NCBI RefSeq assembly: GCF_900102265.1
Contig: NZ_FNBH01000001.1
Span: 434,001 to 498,000 of the forward strand
Reading direction: 5' to 3'
DNA from: Epilithonimonas hungarica
GTDB lineage: Bacteria; Bacteroidota; Bacteroidia; Flavobacteriales; Weeksellaceae
Length of the DNA stretch: 64,000 bases
Made by a program: the position numbers and the translations under genes. Position 1 is the first letter of the stretch; each line of letters begins with the position of its first letter. The notes beneath the pieces were generated by a model. The model was given only the letters and a program-made list of their open reading frames with translations, made no database searches and was not told the origin of the DNA. Positions 1 to 8,654 of the stretch are shown here, in pieces.

Positions 1-82
1 TTTTGAAGAAAATAGATATCGCAAATGATTGGGAATCATAATAGGTGTATCAGAGTTAGTGACAGTGTATCAATAAAACCAT

Positions 83-90
83 TAATTTTG
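83..90 (+). promoter_or_regulatory. Bacteroidota -7 promoter element (TAATTTTG)
   Basis: The octamer TAATTTTG fits the Bacteroidota sigma-factor -7 consensus TAnnTTTG and lies 26 bases before the ATG of the DUF4403 gene. No clear -33 TTTG is visible at the usual distance. Motif match only. Confidence 0.5.
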
Positions 91-115
91 CGTTTCAGAT
101 TTTATTAAAATACCT

Positions 116-1492
116 ATGATTTCATTTAGAAAGATTACCTCGATATATTTTTTACTGGTTGGTCTTATCTCTTTTTCCCAAACAAAGGATCCGGTCTATA
201 CCTTACCAAAAATCAAATCCAGTATCACACTTCCTGTTTCGCTGCCGATCTCGGAGATCAATAATTTGATCAACCAATCTGTAAAAGGTGTTTTGTATGA
301 AGACCAATCTTATACCGATAATAATAACGATCAGTTCAAGGTAAAAGTAGAGAAACAGGGAAATATTGCGATAAAAGCGTTGACAGGAAATAGATTGATG
401 ATCTCTGTGCCTCTGAAGATCTGGGCCGAAAAAGGCTACGGAACTTTGGGATATTATATGTATAAGGACACGAATTTTAATCTGATAATGAATTTCATCA
501 CCAATATTTCTGCAATGCCAGATTGGAAGTTGGATACAAAAACGACAACAGCAGGATTTGTCTGGACACAAAAACCGGTGCTGGATTATGGCAAAGTGAA
601 GATTCCGATCGCCTCTTTTATAGAATCTACCTTGAAAGAACAACAATCCAAATTCACAACAATTATTGATAACCAGATCAAATCTAAATTCAATTTACAG
701 CCATATCTGGTGATGGCCTGGAATCAGTTCTCGAAGCCCATCAATGTTTCTGAGGAGTATAATACCTGGCTAAAGATCTCGCCTCAAAGTACATTCATGT
801 CACCGTTGCAGGTTTTCCAGGATAAGATCAAGACTACAATTGGGATTGATTTGTATTCTGAAACTTATGTAGGACAAATCCCTTTGGCAACAAAAGATGC
901 TGTTTCGGTCCCGAATTTTACTTTAAATCCAAATCTCCAGAACGTTTTCAATCTGCAAACTACGGCTAACATAAGCTTTGATGAGGCTACGAGAATCGCT
1001 AGACAGCAATTTCAGGATAAAGAATTTGCGATGAGTGGTGAAAATAAAAAGGTGAAGGTCACAGATCTATCTGTCTATCAGGAAAAAGAAAATATCGTGA
1101 TAGAAGCACACACAACAGGTGAAGTGAATGGAACAGCTTTTATAAAAGGAAAACCATTTTACAGTGCAGAAGAACATAAGATAAAGCTAAACGTTACAGA
1201 TTTTAATCTTAAAACTAAAAATTTCTTTCAAAAAGCTTTGACCGTCCTATTCGAAGGAAAGATCCGAGGAATGATAGAGAAAGATTACGGGATCCCACTT
1301 TTGGATATCGAGAGTTCTTCCAGGAAAAGTATGATGGAAAACTTCAATAAGGAATATGTGAAAGGTATCAGATTGCAAGGTAATGTCATTGATTTGAAAC
1401 CGACGCAATTCCTATTATCAGAAAAATATATCACGATCATTATTGATACAAAGGCACAACTTCAGATGAATGTCTCGGGACTTAGTTTTTAA
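116..1492 (+). CDS. DUF4403 family protein
   Basis: A 458-residue exported protein that resembles the DUF4403 family of Bacteroidota and Proteobacteria, whose function is not established. Residues 1-21 form a signal peptide ending near FSQ, so it probably acts in the periplasm or at the outer membrane. The body shows two similar beta-rich halves (roughly 35-240 and 260-455) rich in alternating hydrophobic residues, as in lipid-binding tubular folds; that structural idea is an inference. It is a single-gene unit with its own TAnnTTTG promoter, and the M4 protease gene follows after 80 bases with a separate promoter. The ATG at 116 is supported by the signal peptide and the promoter spacing. 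The family call comes from overall sequence character, not from a search. Confidence 0.75.
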   Translation: MISFRKITSIYFLLVGLISFSQTKDPVYTLPKIKSSITLPVSLPISEINNLINQSVKGVLYEDQSYTDNNNDQFKVKVEKQGNIAIKALTGNRLMISVPLKIWAEKGYGTLGYYMYKDTNFNLIMNFITNISAMPDWKLDTKTTTAGFVWTQKPVLDYGKVKIPIASFIESTLKEQQSKFTTIIDNQIKSKFNLQPYLVMAWNQFSKPINVSEEYNTWLKISPQSTFMSPLQVFQDKIKTTIGIDLYSETYVGQIPLATKDAVSVPNFTLNPNLQNVFNLQTTANISFDEATRIARQQFQDKEFAMSGENKKVKVTDLSVYQEKENIVIEAHTTGEVNGTAFIKGKPFYSAEEHKIKLNVTDFNLKTKNFFQKALTVLFEGKIRGMIEKDYGIPLLDIESSSRKSMMENFNKEYVKGIRLQGNVIDLKPTQFLLSEKYITIIIDTKAQLQMNVSGLSF

Positions 1493-1519
1493 TTATTTCT
1501 TACTTTTCTTTAGATTTTA

Positions 1520-1553
1520 TTGAGCAAAATGCATAGAATAATAGCTATATTTG
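1520..1553 (+). promoter_or_regulatory. promoter of the M4 metallopeptidase gene
   Basis: A TTG at 1520-1522 and TATATTTG at 1546-1553 give a -33/-7 pair with 23 bases between them. The ATG follows 19 bases after the -7 box, so the leader is short. Confidence 0.6.
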
Positions 1554-1572
1554 CTTTCAATTAAATTTAAAA

Positions 1573-4125
1573 ATGAAGAAAACTCTATTCCTGGCCGTTG
1601 CGTTAGCGTCTACTTTTGGTTTTGCCCAAGAATCAAAAGAGTTAGCTAACCTTAAAAAACGAACTAATGCCAATGTTACGATAAGTAAAAGTACTTCCAA
1701 TCCTAATTTCATACTTTTTGGAAATTCTAATGCACTACAATTAAAATCTACTGGAGCTAAAGCAAAAGTTGCTGAATTCTTGGCAGAGAATTTCAAGGCT
1801 TTTGATCTGAAATCGGTAAATGATCTGGTATTCGTAGAAGAAAGTACAGACAATTATGGACTGAAGAATGTAATTTATATACAGCAACATCAAGGTGTTC
1901 CTGTTTACGATGGTGTTTTGAAGTTCCATTTCAACGGAAAGGAAGAATTGACATCCATCAACGGGAATACTATCTCTAATATAAAGGTAAATTCTACGCC
2001 GGATATTTCTGAAACAGAAGCGGCAGCTATTGCGAAAGGTCTTGTTTCAAAACAGAATCTTACAAGCAGTAATGTTCCCTTGGAGATTGGAAAAAATAAT
2101 CTTCTGATTTTCCCCAAGAATTTGGTTCAAGGAGGTGCTGTTGCGCCGTATTTGGCCTATGAAGTGGAAGTTACCAATAAAAATGATGTTAGAGAATTTC
2201 TTTTTATCAATGCCCATACAGGAGAGTTGGTGGAACAATTCACGGGGATACATCCTATTGACAGAAGAGTGTATGAAACCAATACCAATGCTTCCAACCT
2301 GAAATGGAAAGAAGGGGATGCTTTTCCTGGAACACTTACAACCTGGCAACAACATGAAGCCGTAACGTCTGAGCACGTTTATAATTTCTTCAAAAATGCG
2401 TTCGGATATATTTCCTATGATGCGGCAGATCATACAATGATCACCGTAAATAATGATCCGACTATCTCTTGCCCTAATGCAAGATGGAATGGCACATATG
2501 CTGGATATTGTGACGGGACGGCAACAGATGATGTTATTGCACACGAGTGGGGACATGCTTATACCGAATATACAAGTGGATTGATCTATCAATACCAATC
2601 GGGGGCGCTCAACGAATCTTATTCCGATGTTTGGGGAGAAACGATCGACTTGATCAATAATTATATGGATGAAGGCGAGAATCTTGGTGTAAGAACGACC
2701 GCTTCCTGCTCAGGTTCGCTCCGTTGGAAAATGGGTGAGGATGCTACTGCTTTTGGAGGGGCCATCCGGGATATGTGGAATCCAAACTGTAATGGCCAGC
2801 CTGCAAAAGTGCTGGATGCGAACTATTACTACTGTGGAACCGCTGATAGTGGAGGAGTACATACTAATTCTGGGGCAACGAATCATTTATATGCGTTGCT
2901 TGTAGATGGTGGAACCTACAATGGTTATACAATTGCAGGGATGGGCTTTGTTAAAGCTGCCCATCTTTGGTGGAGAGCACAGAAAAACTATTTGACGGCA
3001 ACCAGCGATTTTAACAATTTTGCCGATGCTCTGGAAGCGGCTGCCAATGATCTTATAGGAATCAATCTTCAGGGATTATCTACAACTACAAACCCGGCAG
3101 GTTTAACGGGACAAGCCTTTACGACTGCTGATGTACAAAATGTTAAAAACGGTATTCTATCAGTACAATTAAAATCATCTCCGGCGACACAATGTAATTA
3201 TACACCTTTGCTCGCACAAAATGCACCAACTCTTTGCTCAAATGCAACTTCCAATCCATTGTTCAAAGAAGATTGGGAAAATGGCTTAGGAAACTGGACC
3301 GTGTCTAATGTTCCTACAAAGCCTACTACTTGGGAGGCTAGAGATTGGACGATCAAAGATAACTTGCCCAAATCAAGAGCAGGTAAAGCTGTTTTTGCGG
3401 TAGATCCTATCAATGGCGATTGTGCAAGCAATCTTCAAAACGGAATCCTGCGTCTGGAAAGCCCAACGATTACAATTCCAACTTTTTCAGGAGGAAAATA
3501 TGAAATGGCTTTCAATCATTATGTGGCAACAGAATCGACTTGGGATGGAGGTAATATCAAATATAGTTTAAATGGTGGTCCCTGGACACTATTACCTGTA
3601 ACAGCATTTAGTTATAATGGTTATAACAGCACTTTGGATGGAACTAGTCAGAATGATAATCCATTAAAAGGGCAACGTGCGTTCACGGGAACTGATGGCG
3701 GTTCTCTTGGCGGAAGTTGGGGGCAAAGTGTCATCGATCTTTCTAAGATCAATGTAGTTTCTGGCTCTAATATCAAATTCAGATTCGAATTTGGAACAGA
3801 TGGATGTAATGGTATCGAAGGCTGGTATCTGGATGATATCTATGTTTACAACTGCAGTACGTTGGCGGTTGAGGATGTTCAGAAACAAAATGGAATTACC
3901 GTATTCCCAAATCCGACCTCAGGATTCGTATCGATTCAGAATAAGAATAACTCCAACCTGAAAAATGTGGAAGTTTATAATGTTGCAGGACAACTGATCC
4001 AAAGATTCAATGTAAGTAATGCCAAAAATGCTTCACTGGATATGAGTCAATTGGTCAATGGAACTTATATCTTGAAAGTTAATTCTGAAACAGAAAGCAA
4101 TTCTGTAAAAGTGATCAAGAAATAA
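1573..4125 (+). CDS. secreted M4 (thermolysin-like) zinc metallopeptidase with T9SS sorting domain
   Basis: An 850-residue secreted endopeptidase precursor. A signal peptide (about 1-18, ending GFAQ) leads into an FTP/PepSY-type propeptide (about 20-220). The thermolysin-type catalytic domain has H324-E325-W-G-H328 as the zinc site and E348 (in NESYSD) as third ligand. The 20-residue spacing from H328 matches thermolysin H146-E166. A GGVHTNSG motif near residue 430 carries the second catalytic histidine. Residues about 555-755 look like a MAM/jelly-roll domain, a common adhesive extension. The last 75 residues (VFPNPTSG ... VKVIKK) are a type A T9SS sorting domain, so the mature enzyme should be exported through the type IX system and anchored or released. 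It resembles flavobacterial extracellular proteases used in protein scavenging. Monocistronic, with a promoter upstream and a strong terminator downstream. Confidence 0.95.
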   Translation: MKKTLFLAVALASTFGFAQESKELANLKKRTNANVTISKSTSNPNFILFGNSNALQLKSTGAKAKVAEFLAENFKAFDLKSVNDLVFVEESTDNYGLKNVIYIQQHQGVPVYDGVLKFHFNGKEELTSINGNTISNIKVNSTPDISETEAAAIAKGLVSKQNLTSSNVPLEIGKNNLLIFPKNLVQGGAVAPYLAYEVEVTNKNDVREFLFINAHTGELVEQFTGIHPIDRRVYETNTNASNLKWKEGDAFPGTLTTWQQHEAVTSEHVYNFFKNAFGYISYDAADHTMITVNNDPTISCPNARWNGTYAGYCDGTATDDVIAHEWGHAYTEYTSGLIYQYQSGALNESYSDVWGETIDLINNYMDEGENLGVRTTASCSGSLRWKMGEDATAFGGAIRDMWNPNCNGQPAKVLDANYYYCGTADSGGVHTNSGATNHLYALLVDGGTYNGYTIAGMGFVKAAHLWWRAQKNYLTATSDFNNFADALEAAANDLIGINLQGLSTTTNPAGLTGQAFTTADVQNVKNGILSVQLKSSPATQCNYTPLLAQNAPTLCSNATSNPLFKEDWENGLGNWTVSNVPTKPTTWEARDWTIKDNLPKSRAGKAVFAVDPINGDCASNLQNGILRLESPTITIPTFSGGKYEMAFNHYVATESTWDGGNIKYSLNGGPWTLLPVTAFSYNGYNSTLDGTSQNDNPLKGQRAFTGTDGGSLGGSWGQSVIDLSKINVVSGSNIKFRFEFGTDGCNGIEGWYLDDIYVYNCSTLAVEDVQKQNGITVFPNPTSGFVSIQNKNNSNLKNVEVYNVAGQLIQRFNVSNAKNASLDMSQLVNGTYILKVNSETESNSVKVIKK

Positions 4126-4150
4126 TTGGTTACTAAATAATTATAACAAC

Positions 4151-4187
4151 AAAAATGCTTCTGGATTTTCAGAAGCATTTTTTTATT
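4151..4187. terminator. bidirectional intrinsic terminator
   Basis: An 11-base perfect stem (AAATGCTTCTG with CAGAAGCATTT), a 6-base loop and T-runs on both sides. It sits between the convergent M4 protease and deoD genes and can serve both. Confidence 0.9.
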
Positions 4188-4201
4188 TTAATAAAAGATA
4201 T

Positions 4202-4909
4202 TTAAAACTTCAAAGCTGTTTCCAATGATAGTTCCATCATGGTTCTGAGTGCTTGCTCTCTTTGGTCGGCAGAGATAAACTCGTGGGTTGGAATGATGTC
4301 CGAAACCGTCAAAATAGTGGCTGCATTTTTACCAAGATGTTGTGCATTGGCAAATAAGGCAAAGGCTTCCATTTCTACCGCTGGACAATTGTATCTTACG
4401 GCAATTTCCGGAACGGCAGGGTCTTTTCTGTAAAAGATGTCGCTGGAATGGATGTTGGTCGGTTTTGCATCCAGGCCCAATTCTTTTGCCGTTTCATTGA
4501 TTCTGTCAAAAGCAGTTCCCTGACTAGAGATGATATCTTCCTCTATTCCCCACGCAAATTTTGCATAAGTACTTTCGCTCGCTGCATTTTCTACATTCAG
4601 GATGTCGAATAATTTCAGATCTGTAGAATAAGCACCACAAGTTCCGATTCTTATGATCGTATCAACTTCATATTCCGTAAACAATTCGTAAGAATAGATC
4701 CCGATACTAGGGAATCCCATTCCGCTTGCACCAACTGTGATCTCTTTTCCTTTATACTTTCCTGTATAATAGAAAATATTTCTGGTTTGGCTAACCAATG
4801 TAACATCGGTTAAAAAATTATCGGCAATATATTTGGCTCTCAATGGGTCGCCCGGCATCAAAACCGTTTTTGCAATTTCTCCTTTTTTTGCGCTTATGTG
4901 AACACTCAT
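4202..4909 (-). CDS. deoD: purine-nucleoside phosphorylase, DeoD type
   Basis: A 235-residue cytosolic enzyme that splits purine (deoxy)nucleosides with phosphate into free base and (deoxy)ribose-1-phosphate for purine salvage. The N-terminal MPGDPLRAKYIA segment is the phosphate-binding signature, GTCGAYS lies near residue 90, and VEMEAFALF near 180 is the ribose-binding stretch. TVSDI near 203-207 holds the catalytic aspartate (D204 in E. coli DeoD). Its length is close to E. coli DeoD (239) and the hexameric PNP_UDP_1 fold is expected. It is transcribed alone toward a shared terminator. A terminator on the same strand just upstream isolates it from the small membrane-protein gene. Confidence 0.95.
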   Translation of the reverse strand: MSVHISAKKGEIAKTVLMPGDPLRAKYIADNFLTDVTLVSQTRNIFYYTGKYKGKEITVGASGMGFPSIGIYSYELFTEYEVDTIIRIGTCGAYSTDLKLFDILNVENAASESTYAKFAWGIEEDIISSQGTAFDRINETAKELGLDAKPTNIHSSDIFYRKDPAVPEIAVRYNCPAVEMEAFALFANAQHLGKNAATILTVSDIIPTHEFISADQREQALRTMMELSLETALKF

Positions 4910-4969
4910 ATGGATTAAAAATTTTAGAGCGTGAAGATAAAATTTATATTTCGATTAGAGAATTCTTTC

Positions 4970-5002
4970 TAAAATAAAAAACCAACTGATTATCAGTTGG
5001 TG
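4970..5002 (-). terminator. intrinsic terminator of the small membrane-protein gene
   Basis: Stem ACCAACTG/CAGTTGGT with a 5-base loop. Read on the minus strand it is followed by a T-rich run (the A-run at 4971-4980). It ends transcription from the 5213 gene before deoD. Confidence 0.75.
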
Positions 5003-5042
5003 ATTCAATATAGAAGATAGAAACTTCATCATCCGGTTTTAC

Positions 5043-5264
<222 letters not shown>

Positions 5265-5307
5265 TTATTATTTTAACAATAATAAATCGATATTATTAAA
5301 ATGAATT

Positions 5308-6012
5308 CTATTTGTATCTATCAACAATTCCAGAGAGATAAGTTTTATATTTTTCACTTACTGGGATTCTCTCATCACCGATCATGAGACTGTTTTTTCC
5401 AACACTTTGGAGATGCTGAAGCGAAATGATATGCGAATTATGAACTCTGATAAAATTCTCAAAATTGATTTTCTCCATAATGGATTTCATGGTTTGATGA
5501 ACGATGAGTTTTCTCGTGTTGGTGTAGATCACAATGTAATCTTTCAGTGCATTGATTCTGATGATTTCGTTCAGGTTAAGTTTGACATCCTCATTATTTG
5601 AACGAACAAAAATAAATGTATTTTTCATCACGCTCTCCGTTTCCTGAAGGATCTTGACATTATTATAAAGGTCAAAACTTTTGTAAGCAGCTTTCAGGAA
5701 CCGTTCAAACGAAAAGGGTTTTAACAGATAGTCGATCACATCCATCTCAAAACCTTGAATGGCACAATTATCATAAGCTGTTGTGATGATCACATTCGGA
5801 AGTTTGTTGTAACTTTTCAGGAATTCGATACCGGAGATGTTCGGAAGATTAATGTCCAGAAAGATCAGATCAACCGTATTATTTTTCAAAACCTGAATCG
5901 TTTCCTGAATGTCGTAACAATTCGCTACAAGATTCAGAAAAGGGATTCTTGAGATATATTCTTCGATTACGTGATGCGCCAGTTCCTCATCATCTACAAT
6001 TATGCAATTCAT
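5308..6012 (-). CDS. LytTR family response regulator
   Basis: A 234-residue DNA-binding response regulator. The REC domain (about 2-118) has the acidic pair D7/D8, phospho-acceptor D53 in LIFLDINLP, a conserved threonine in TTAYDN and lysine in LLKPFSF. Residues about 130-232 form a LytTR domain (FIFVRSNN, IIRINALKDYIVIYT, FIRVHNSHIISL), the beta-strand DNA-binding fold of AlgR/AgrA regulators. Its ATG overlaps the end of the histidine kinase gene by 4 bases, so the two are translationally coupled and form one two-component system. No target genes can be named from sequence. LytTR pairs of this kind in Bacteroidota often control surface or cell-wall genes. Confidence 0.95.
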   Translation of the reverse strand: MNCIIVDDEELAHHVIEEYISRIPFLNLVANCYDIQETIQVLKNNTVDLIFLDINLPNISGIEFLKSYNKLPNVIITTAYDNCAIQGFEMDVIDYLLKPFSFERFLKAAYKSFDLYNNVKILQETESVMKNTFIFVRSNNEDVKLNLNEIIRINALKDYIVIYTNTRKLIVHQTMKSIMEKINFENFIRVHNSHIISLQHLQSVGKNSLMIGDERIPVSEKYKTYLSGIVDRYK

Positions 6013-7070
6013 TGGGAGTCTAATGTGAGTTTTAAATTAATTTCGTATTCAGAGCCATTATCATTGATATCGAGCTGATATTTTTCCGGATAAAGAAGAT
6101 CCAGTTTCATCTTCGTATTCTTGATCCCAAGCTTATTGTTGTCGGTTTTTTCACTTGGTTTTTTCTCATAAAAATTCTTGATATTAAAATCCAGAATATC
6201 ATCTTTTAACAGAACCTTGATATCTAATGGACCTTTACTAAAATCAGCATATTTGAAAGCATTTTCAACAAAGGTCAAAAGAAGCAAAGGCTCGATCTTA
6301 TAATGTCCGAAGTTTCCCAGAAACTGATAATTGATATTATTGAACTTATTGAACCTGATGGATTGTATCTCAATATACTTTTTGATATTGATGATCTCAT
6401 CATTCAGATTATTTTTCTGCCCGTTTTTATCATTGAGGACGTATCTCATGATGTCTGATAAAATCAAAATAACTCTCGGCGTGTCATTGGACTGAGTAAT
6501 TGATAAGGAATAGATACTGTTGAGCGCATTGAAAAAGAAATGCGGATTGATCTGTTCACGCAAGATCTTCAGTTCGCTGGATTGTCTTTCAAATTCCAAA
6601 GCTTTTATCATTTTCTGATTTTCCATCCATTTGTCAACAAAGAAAATCAACGTGCTGAAGACAATCGAGAATAATCCGATCTTAAAGAAGATATCGTGAA
6701 AATCCGGACCATTTCGGAATCTCATCATCCGGTCAGGTCTTGGAAAATCTTTAGGAGGAAATGGTAGACGGCCTTGAGGATGCTGTGGAAAATGAGGCAT
6801 GAAGAATATCATCAATCCAACGTAGACCACAATGAATGAAATCACAATAATGGATATCTTTCTTGGATTTTGTTTGATGAGATAAGGCAAAAATATTTTG
6901 TAATTGAGATAGAAAAATAGGATGGAGAACAAAAATATCTTCATGTTCATCATCAACGCCAATTGTCCAAAAACGGAATAATCCATTATCAATTTAAAAG
7001 CAATGAGAACCAGCCAGATGATCCAATGATAGACGTAGATGGTTTTGATGCTTTTCAAAAATGTGTTCAT
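6009..7070 (-). CDS. LytS/YehU-type sensor histidine kinase
   Basis: Membrane histidine kinase of about 353 residues. Four hydrophobic segments fill the first 145 residues, with a P/F/R-rich loop (HPQGRLPFPPKDFPRPD) between the third and fourth. Residues about 170-250 are the His_kinase (PF06580) domain, with phospho-acceptor H near residue 177 in EQINPHFFFNALNSI. The ATPase part shows VENAFKY (N box) and KLGIKNTKMKLDLLYP. No periplasmic ligand domain is visible, so sensing probably uses the membrane segments. I chose the ATG at 7070; the frame is open to a TTG at 7097, but that lies inside a hairpin. It is coupled by a 4-base overlap to its LytTR partner. Confidence 0.92.
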   Translation of the reverse strand: MNTFLKSIKTIYVYHWIIWLVLIAFKLIMDYSVFGQLALMMNMKIFLFSILFFYLNYKIFLPYLIKQNPRKISIIVISFIVVYVGLMIFFMPHFPQHPQGRLPFPPKDFPRPDRMMRFRNGPDFHDIFFKIGLFSIVFSTLIFFVDKWMENQKMIKALEFERQSSELKILREQINPHFFFNALNSIYSLSITQSNDTPRVILILSDIMRYVLNDKNGQKNNLNDEIINIKKYIEIQSIRFNKFNNINYQFLGNFGHYKIEPLLLLTFVENAFKYADFSKGPLDIKVLLKDDILDFNIKNFYEKKPSEKTDNNKLGIKNTKMKLDLLYPEKYQLDINDNGSEYEINLKLTLDSQ

Positions 7071-7094
7071 AACAGGTGAATCTTTTTTAACGTG

Positions 7095-7131
7095 CAAAAT
7101 TCCCCCGATAATTTATCGAAGGAATTTTGGC
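7095..7131 (-). terminator. hairpin between the DUF4907 gene and the kinase gene
   Basis: An interrupted inverted repeat: outer arms AAAATTCC/GGAATTTT and inner arms GATAA/TTATC. It lies directly after the DUF4907 stop on the minus strand. The tail is only TTTTG, so it may be a weak terminator or an mRNA-processing hairpin. Confidence 0.4.
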
Positions 7132-7458
7132 TTATTGAAATTTTGGAATCTCGTATTCTATCTTCATGGAGTCCAGTTCATGTACCGAGATTCGGGGAAA
7201 GGATACTTTTCCTATTTTTTCTATTACAAGATTGGCGGTTCTCCGGGCCTGCAAACTATCCTTAAACGGCTGCTCTCCCTGTACTGCCGGAATGAATGGC
7301 TGATCGATAAAAGCTTTTTTATTCTTTATGATCTGATAACCAAAACCATTTTCTTGTTGAGTTATTTTAACGTCTAATTCATTATTCTTTTTTTCACAGG
7401 AGATTAGAAGAATGCCTACTGATAAGAATGATCTCCAGAATGTTTTAATCATCTTCAT
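7132..7458 (-). CDS. DUF4907 domain lipoprotein
   Basis: A small exported protein of about 108 residues. The N-terminus MKMIKTFWRSFLSVGILLISC ends in a lipobox-like LLISC, so a lipid-anchored envelope protein is expected. The rest (GFGYQIIKN, IDQPFIPAVQGEQPF, TANLVIEKI, ISVHELDSM) has the hallmark pattern of the DUF4907 family, whose function is unknown. It overlaps the 3' end of the kelch gene by 14 bases (8 if the second ATG at 7452 is used), so the two are co-translated. Kelch plus DUF4907 looks like a functional pair. The open frame extends to 7497, but that start lies deep inside the kelch gene and would destroy the signal peptide. Confidence 0.8.
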   Translation of the reverse strand: MKMIKTFWRSFLSVGILLISCEKKNNELDVKITQQENGFGYQIIKNKKAFIDQPFIPAVQGEQPFKDSLQARRTANLVIEKIGKVSFPRISVHELDSMKIEYEIPKFQ

Positions 7459-8428
7459 TCTCAGTTTCTGTAGGGTGGAAAACCCAAATATCATCAAAGT
7501 AGGAAGATCCGCTGTTCCCCGTCAAAACATAACCATAATTTCCGAATGAGAACGCACAGGCACTTTCTCTGGCAGAACCTTCGAAAGCTGTTCTTTCTGT
7601 CCAATCGTCTGTAGAAGGATTGTATTCCCAGGTTGAGTTGGTAACACCGCTTACGGATCCTGTAGAGACATAGCCAAGTCCACCAGCTGCAAAAGCTGCT
7701 GTAGAGGCACGGTTCTGTACATCATCGTCATCGCTTGTATTCGCTTTTTTTGACCAGGCCTCTGTTTCCGGATTGAATGCCCAGAAATCAGAAACAAGAC
7801 TCCCGTTATTGGTCCCAAACCCGACATAGGCTGTTCCGTTGATAACGAAAGCCGCACCGTCTCTTCTTTTGGAACCTCCCAAGCTTACGATGTTGCTCCA
7901 GCTGGATGTAGCTTCGTCATATTTGTAGAAATCCTTCAGTTCGCTTCCGTCATATCCTGTTCCTACGTAACCTTTGTTTCCGATCCCAAAAGCCAAAGCG
8001 GCATATCGTCCTGTTCCCGGCAGGTCATCTATCTTGGTCCAGGAATTGGCAGATGCATCATATTTATAGAAATCTTTCAGTTTGTTGACGTTATCATATC
8101 CGGTTCCCACATAACCGTAAGAATCTGTTGCGAAACCAACGGCAGAACTTCTTTTTACACCTGGGAAATCTGCTTTTTGTGTCCAGGAGTTAGCATTCGG
8201 GTCATAGCTCCAAAGATCGTTGTAATAATCTTCTCCATCATAACCTCCAGTTAGATATCCTATTCCATTCAATACAAAAGCAGAAGTATTAGAGCGTGGT
8301 TTACCGTCTAGATCAGAAACTCTTACCCAATTTCCTACCAACTCGTCATCGTCATCATCATTTCGACAGCTTGATACTAAAAAAATCCCCGCCATAGCAA
8401 GAACTAAAACCGAAAGTTTATTGCTCAT
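7445..8428 (-). CDS. kelch-repeat surface lipoprotein
   Basis: About 327 residues. MSNKLSVLVLAMAGIFLVSSC is a lipoprotein signal with the lipid-attachment Cys in VSSC, followed by an acidic DDDDDE stretch typical of Bacteroidota surface-exported lipoproteins. Six kelch motifs follow at roughly 48-residue spacing (patterns such as GYVGTGYD...DFYKYD...SWT), making a beta-propeller. It ends in an acidic tail (TETENEDD). Kelch propellers bind protein or glycan partners; no catalytic galactose-oxidase residues are evident. I chose the ATG at 8428, because the longer frame (8446) adds MHQKIR before a perfect signal peptide. The DUF4907 gene downstream overlaps it, and the DUF4270 gene lies divergently across a 226-base gap. 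Confidence 0.9.
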   Translation of the reverse strand: MSNKLSVLVLAMAGIFLVSSCRNDDDDDELVGNWVRVSDLDGKPRSNTSAFVLNGIGYLTGGYDGEDYYNDLWSYDPNANSWTQKADFPGVKRSSAVGFATDSYGYVGTGYDNVNKLKDFYKYDASANSWTKIDDLPGTGRYAALAFGIGNKGYVGTGYDGSELKDFYKYDEATSSWSNIVSLGGSKRRDGAAFVINGTAYVGFGTNNGSLVSDFWAFNPETEAWSKKANTSDDDDVQNRASTAAFAAGGLGYVSTGSVSGVTNSTWEYNPSTDDWTERTAFEGSARESACAFSFGNYGYVLTGNSGSSYFDDIWVFHPTETENEDD

Positions 8429-8654
8429 TCTTATTTTTTGATGCAAATCAACTTTATTCCCCCGTACTTTGAAAATTTTTTAGACAAACAAGCTTTTTTT
8501 GTCGCTAAACCGTATTGTTTTTTCGATAGATTATGTATCGGCTATGAAAAGTATGATTATCTAAGAATAGAATTGATCTGTCGAAAACTAAAGCTGAAAG
8601 GGAGAAATTATTTTAGCCCTATATTATAGTCAGTGTATGTTTACAAAAAAAATA

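Noticed and set aside
1-115. A frame at bases 2-28 ending in TGA that could be the tail of an upstream gene.
   Set aside because: Only eight codons are visible and nothing supports coding; the rest is promoter spacer.
8438-8629. A 63-residue frame between the kelch and DUF4270 genes.
   Set aside because: It starts inside the kelch 5' region and fills the divergent promoter gap; the sequence has no domain-like pattern.
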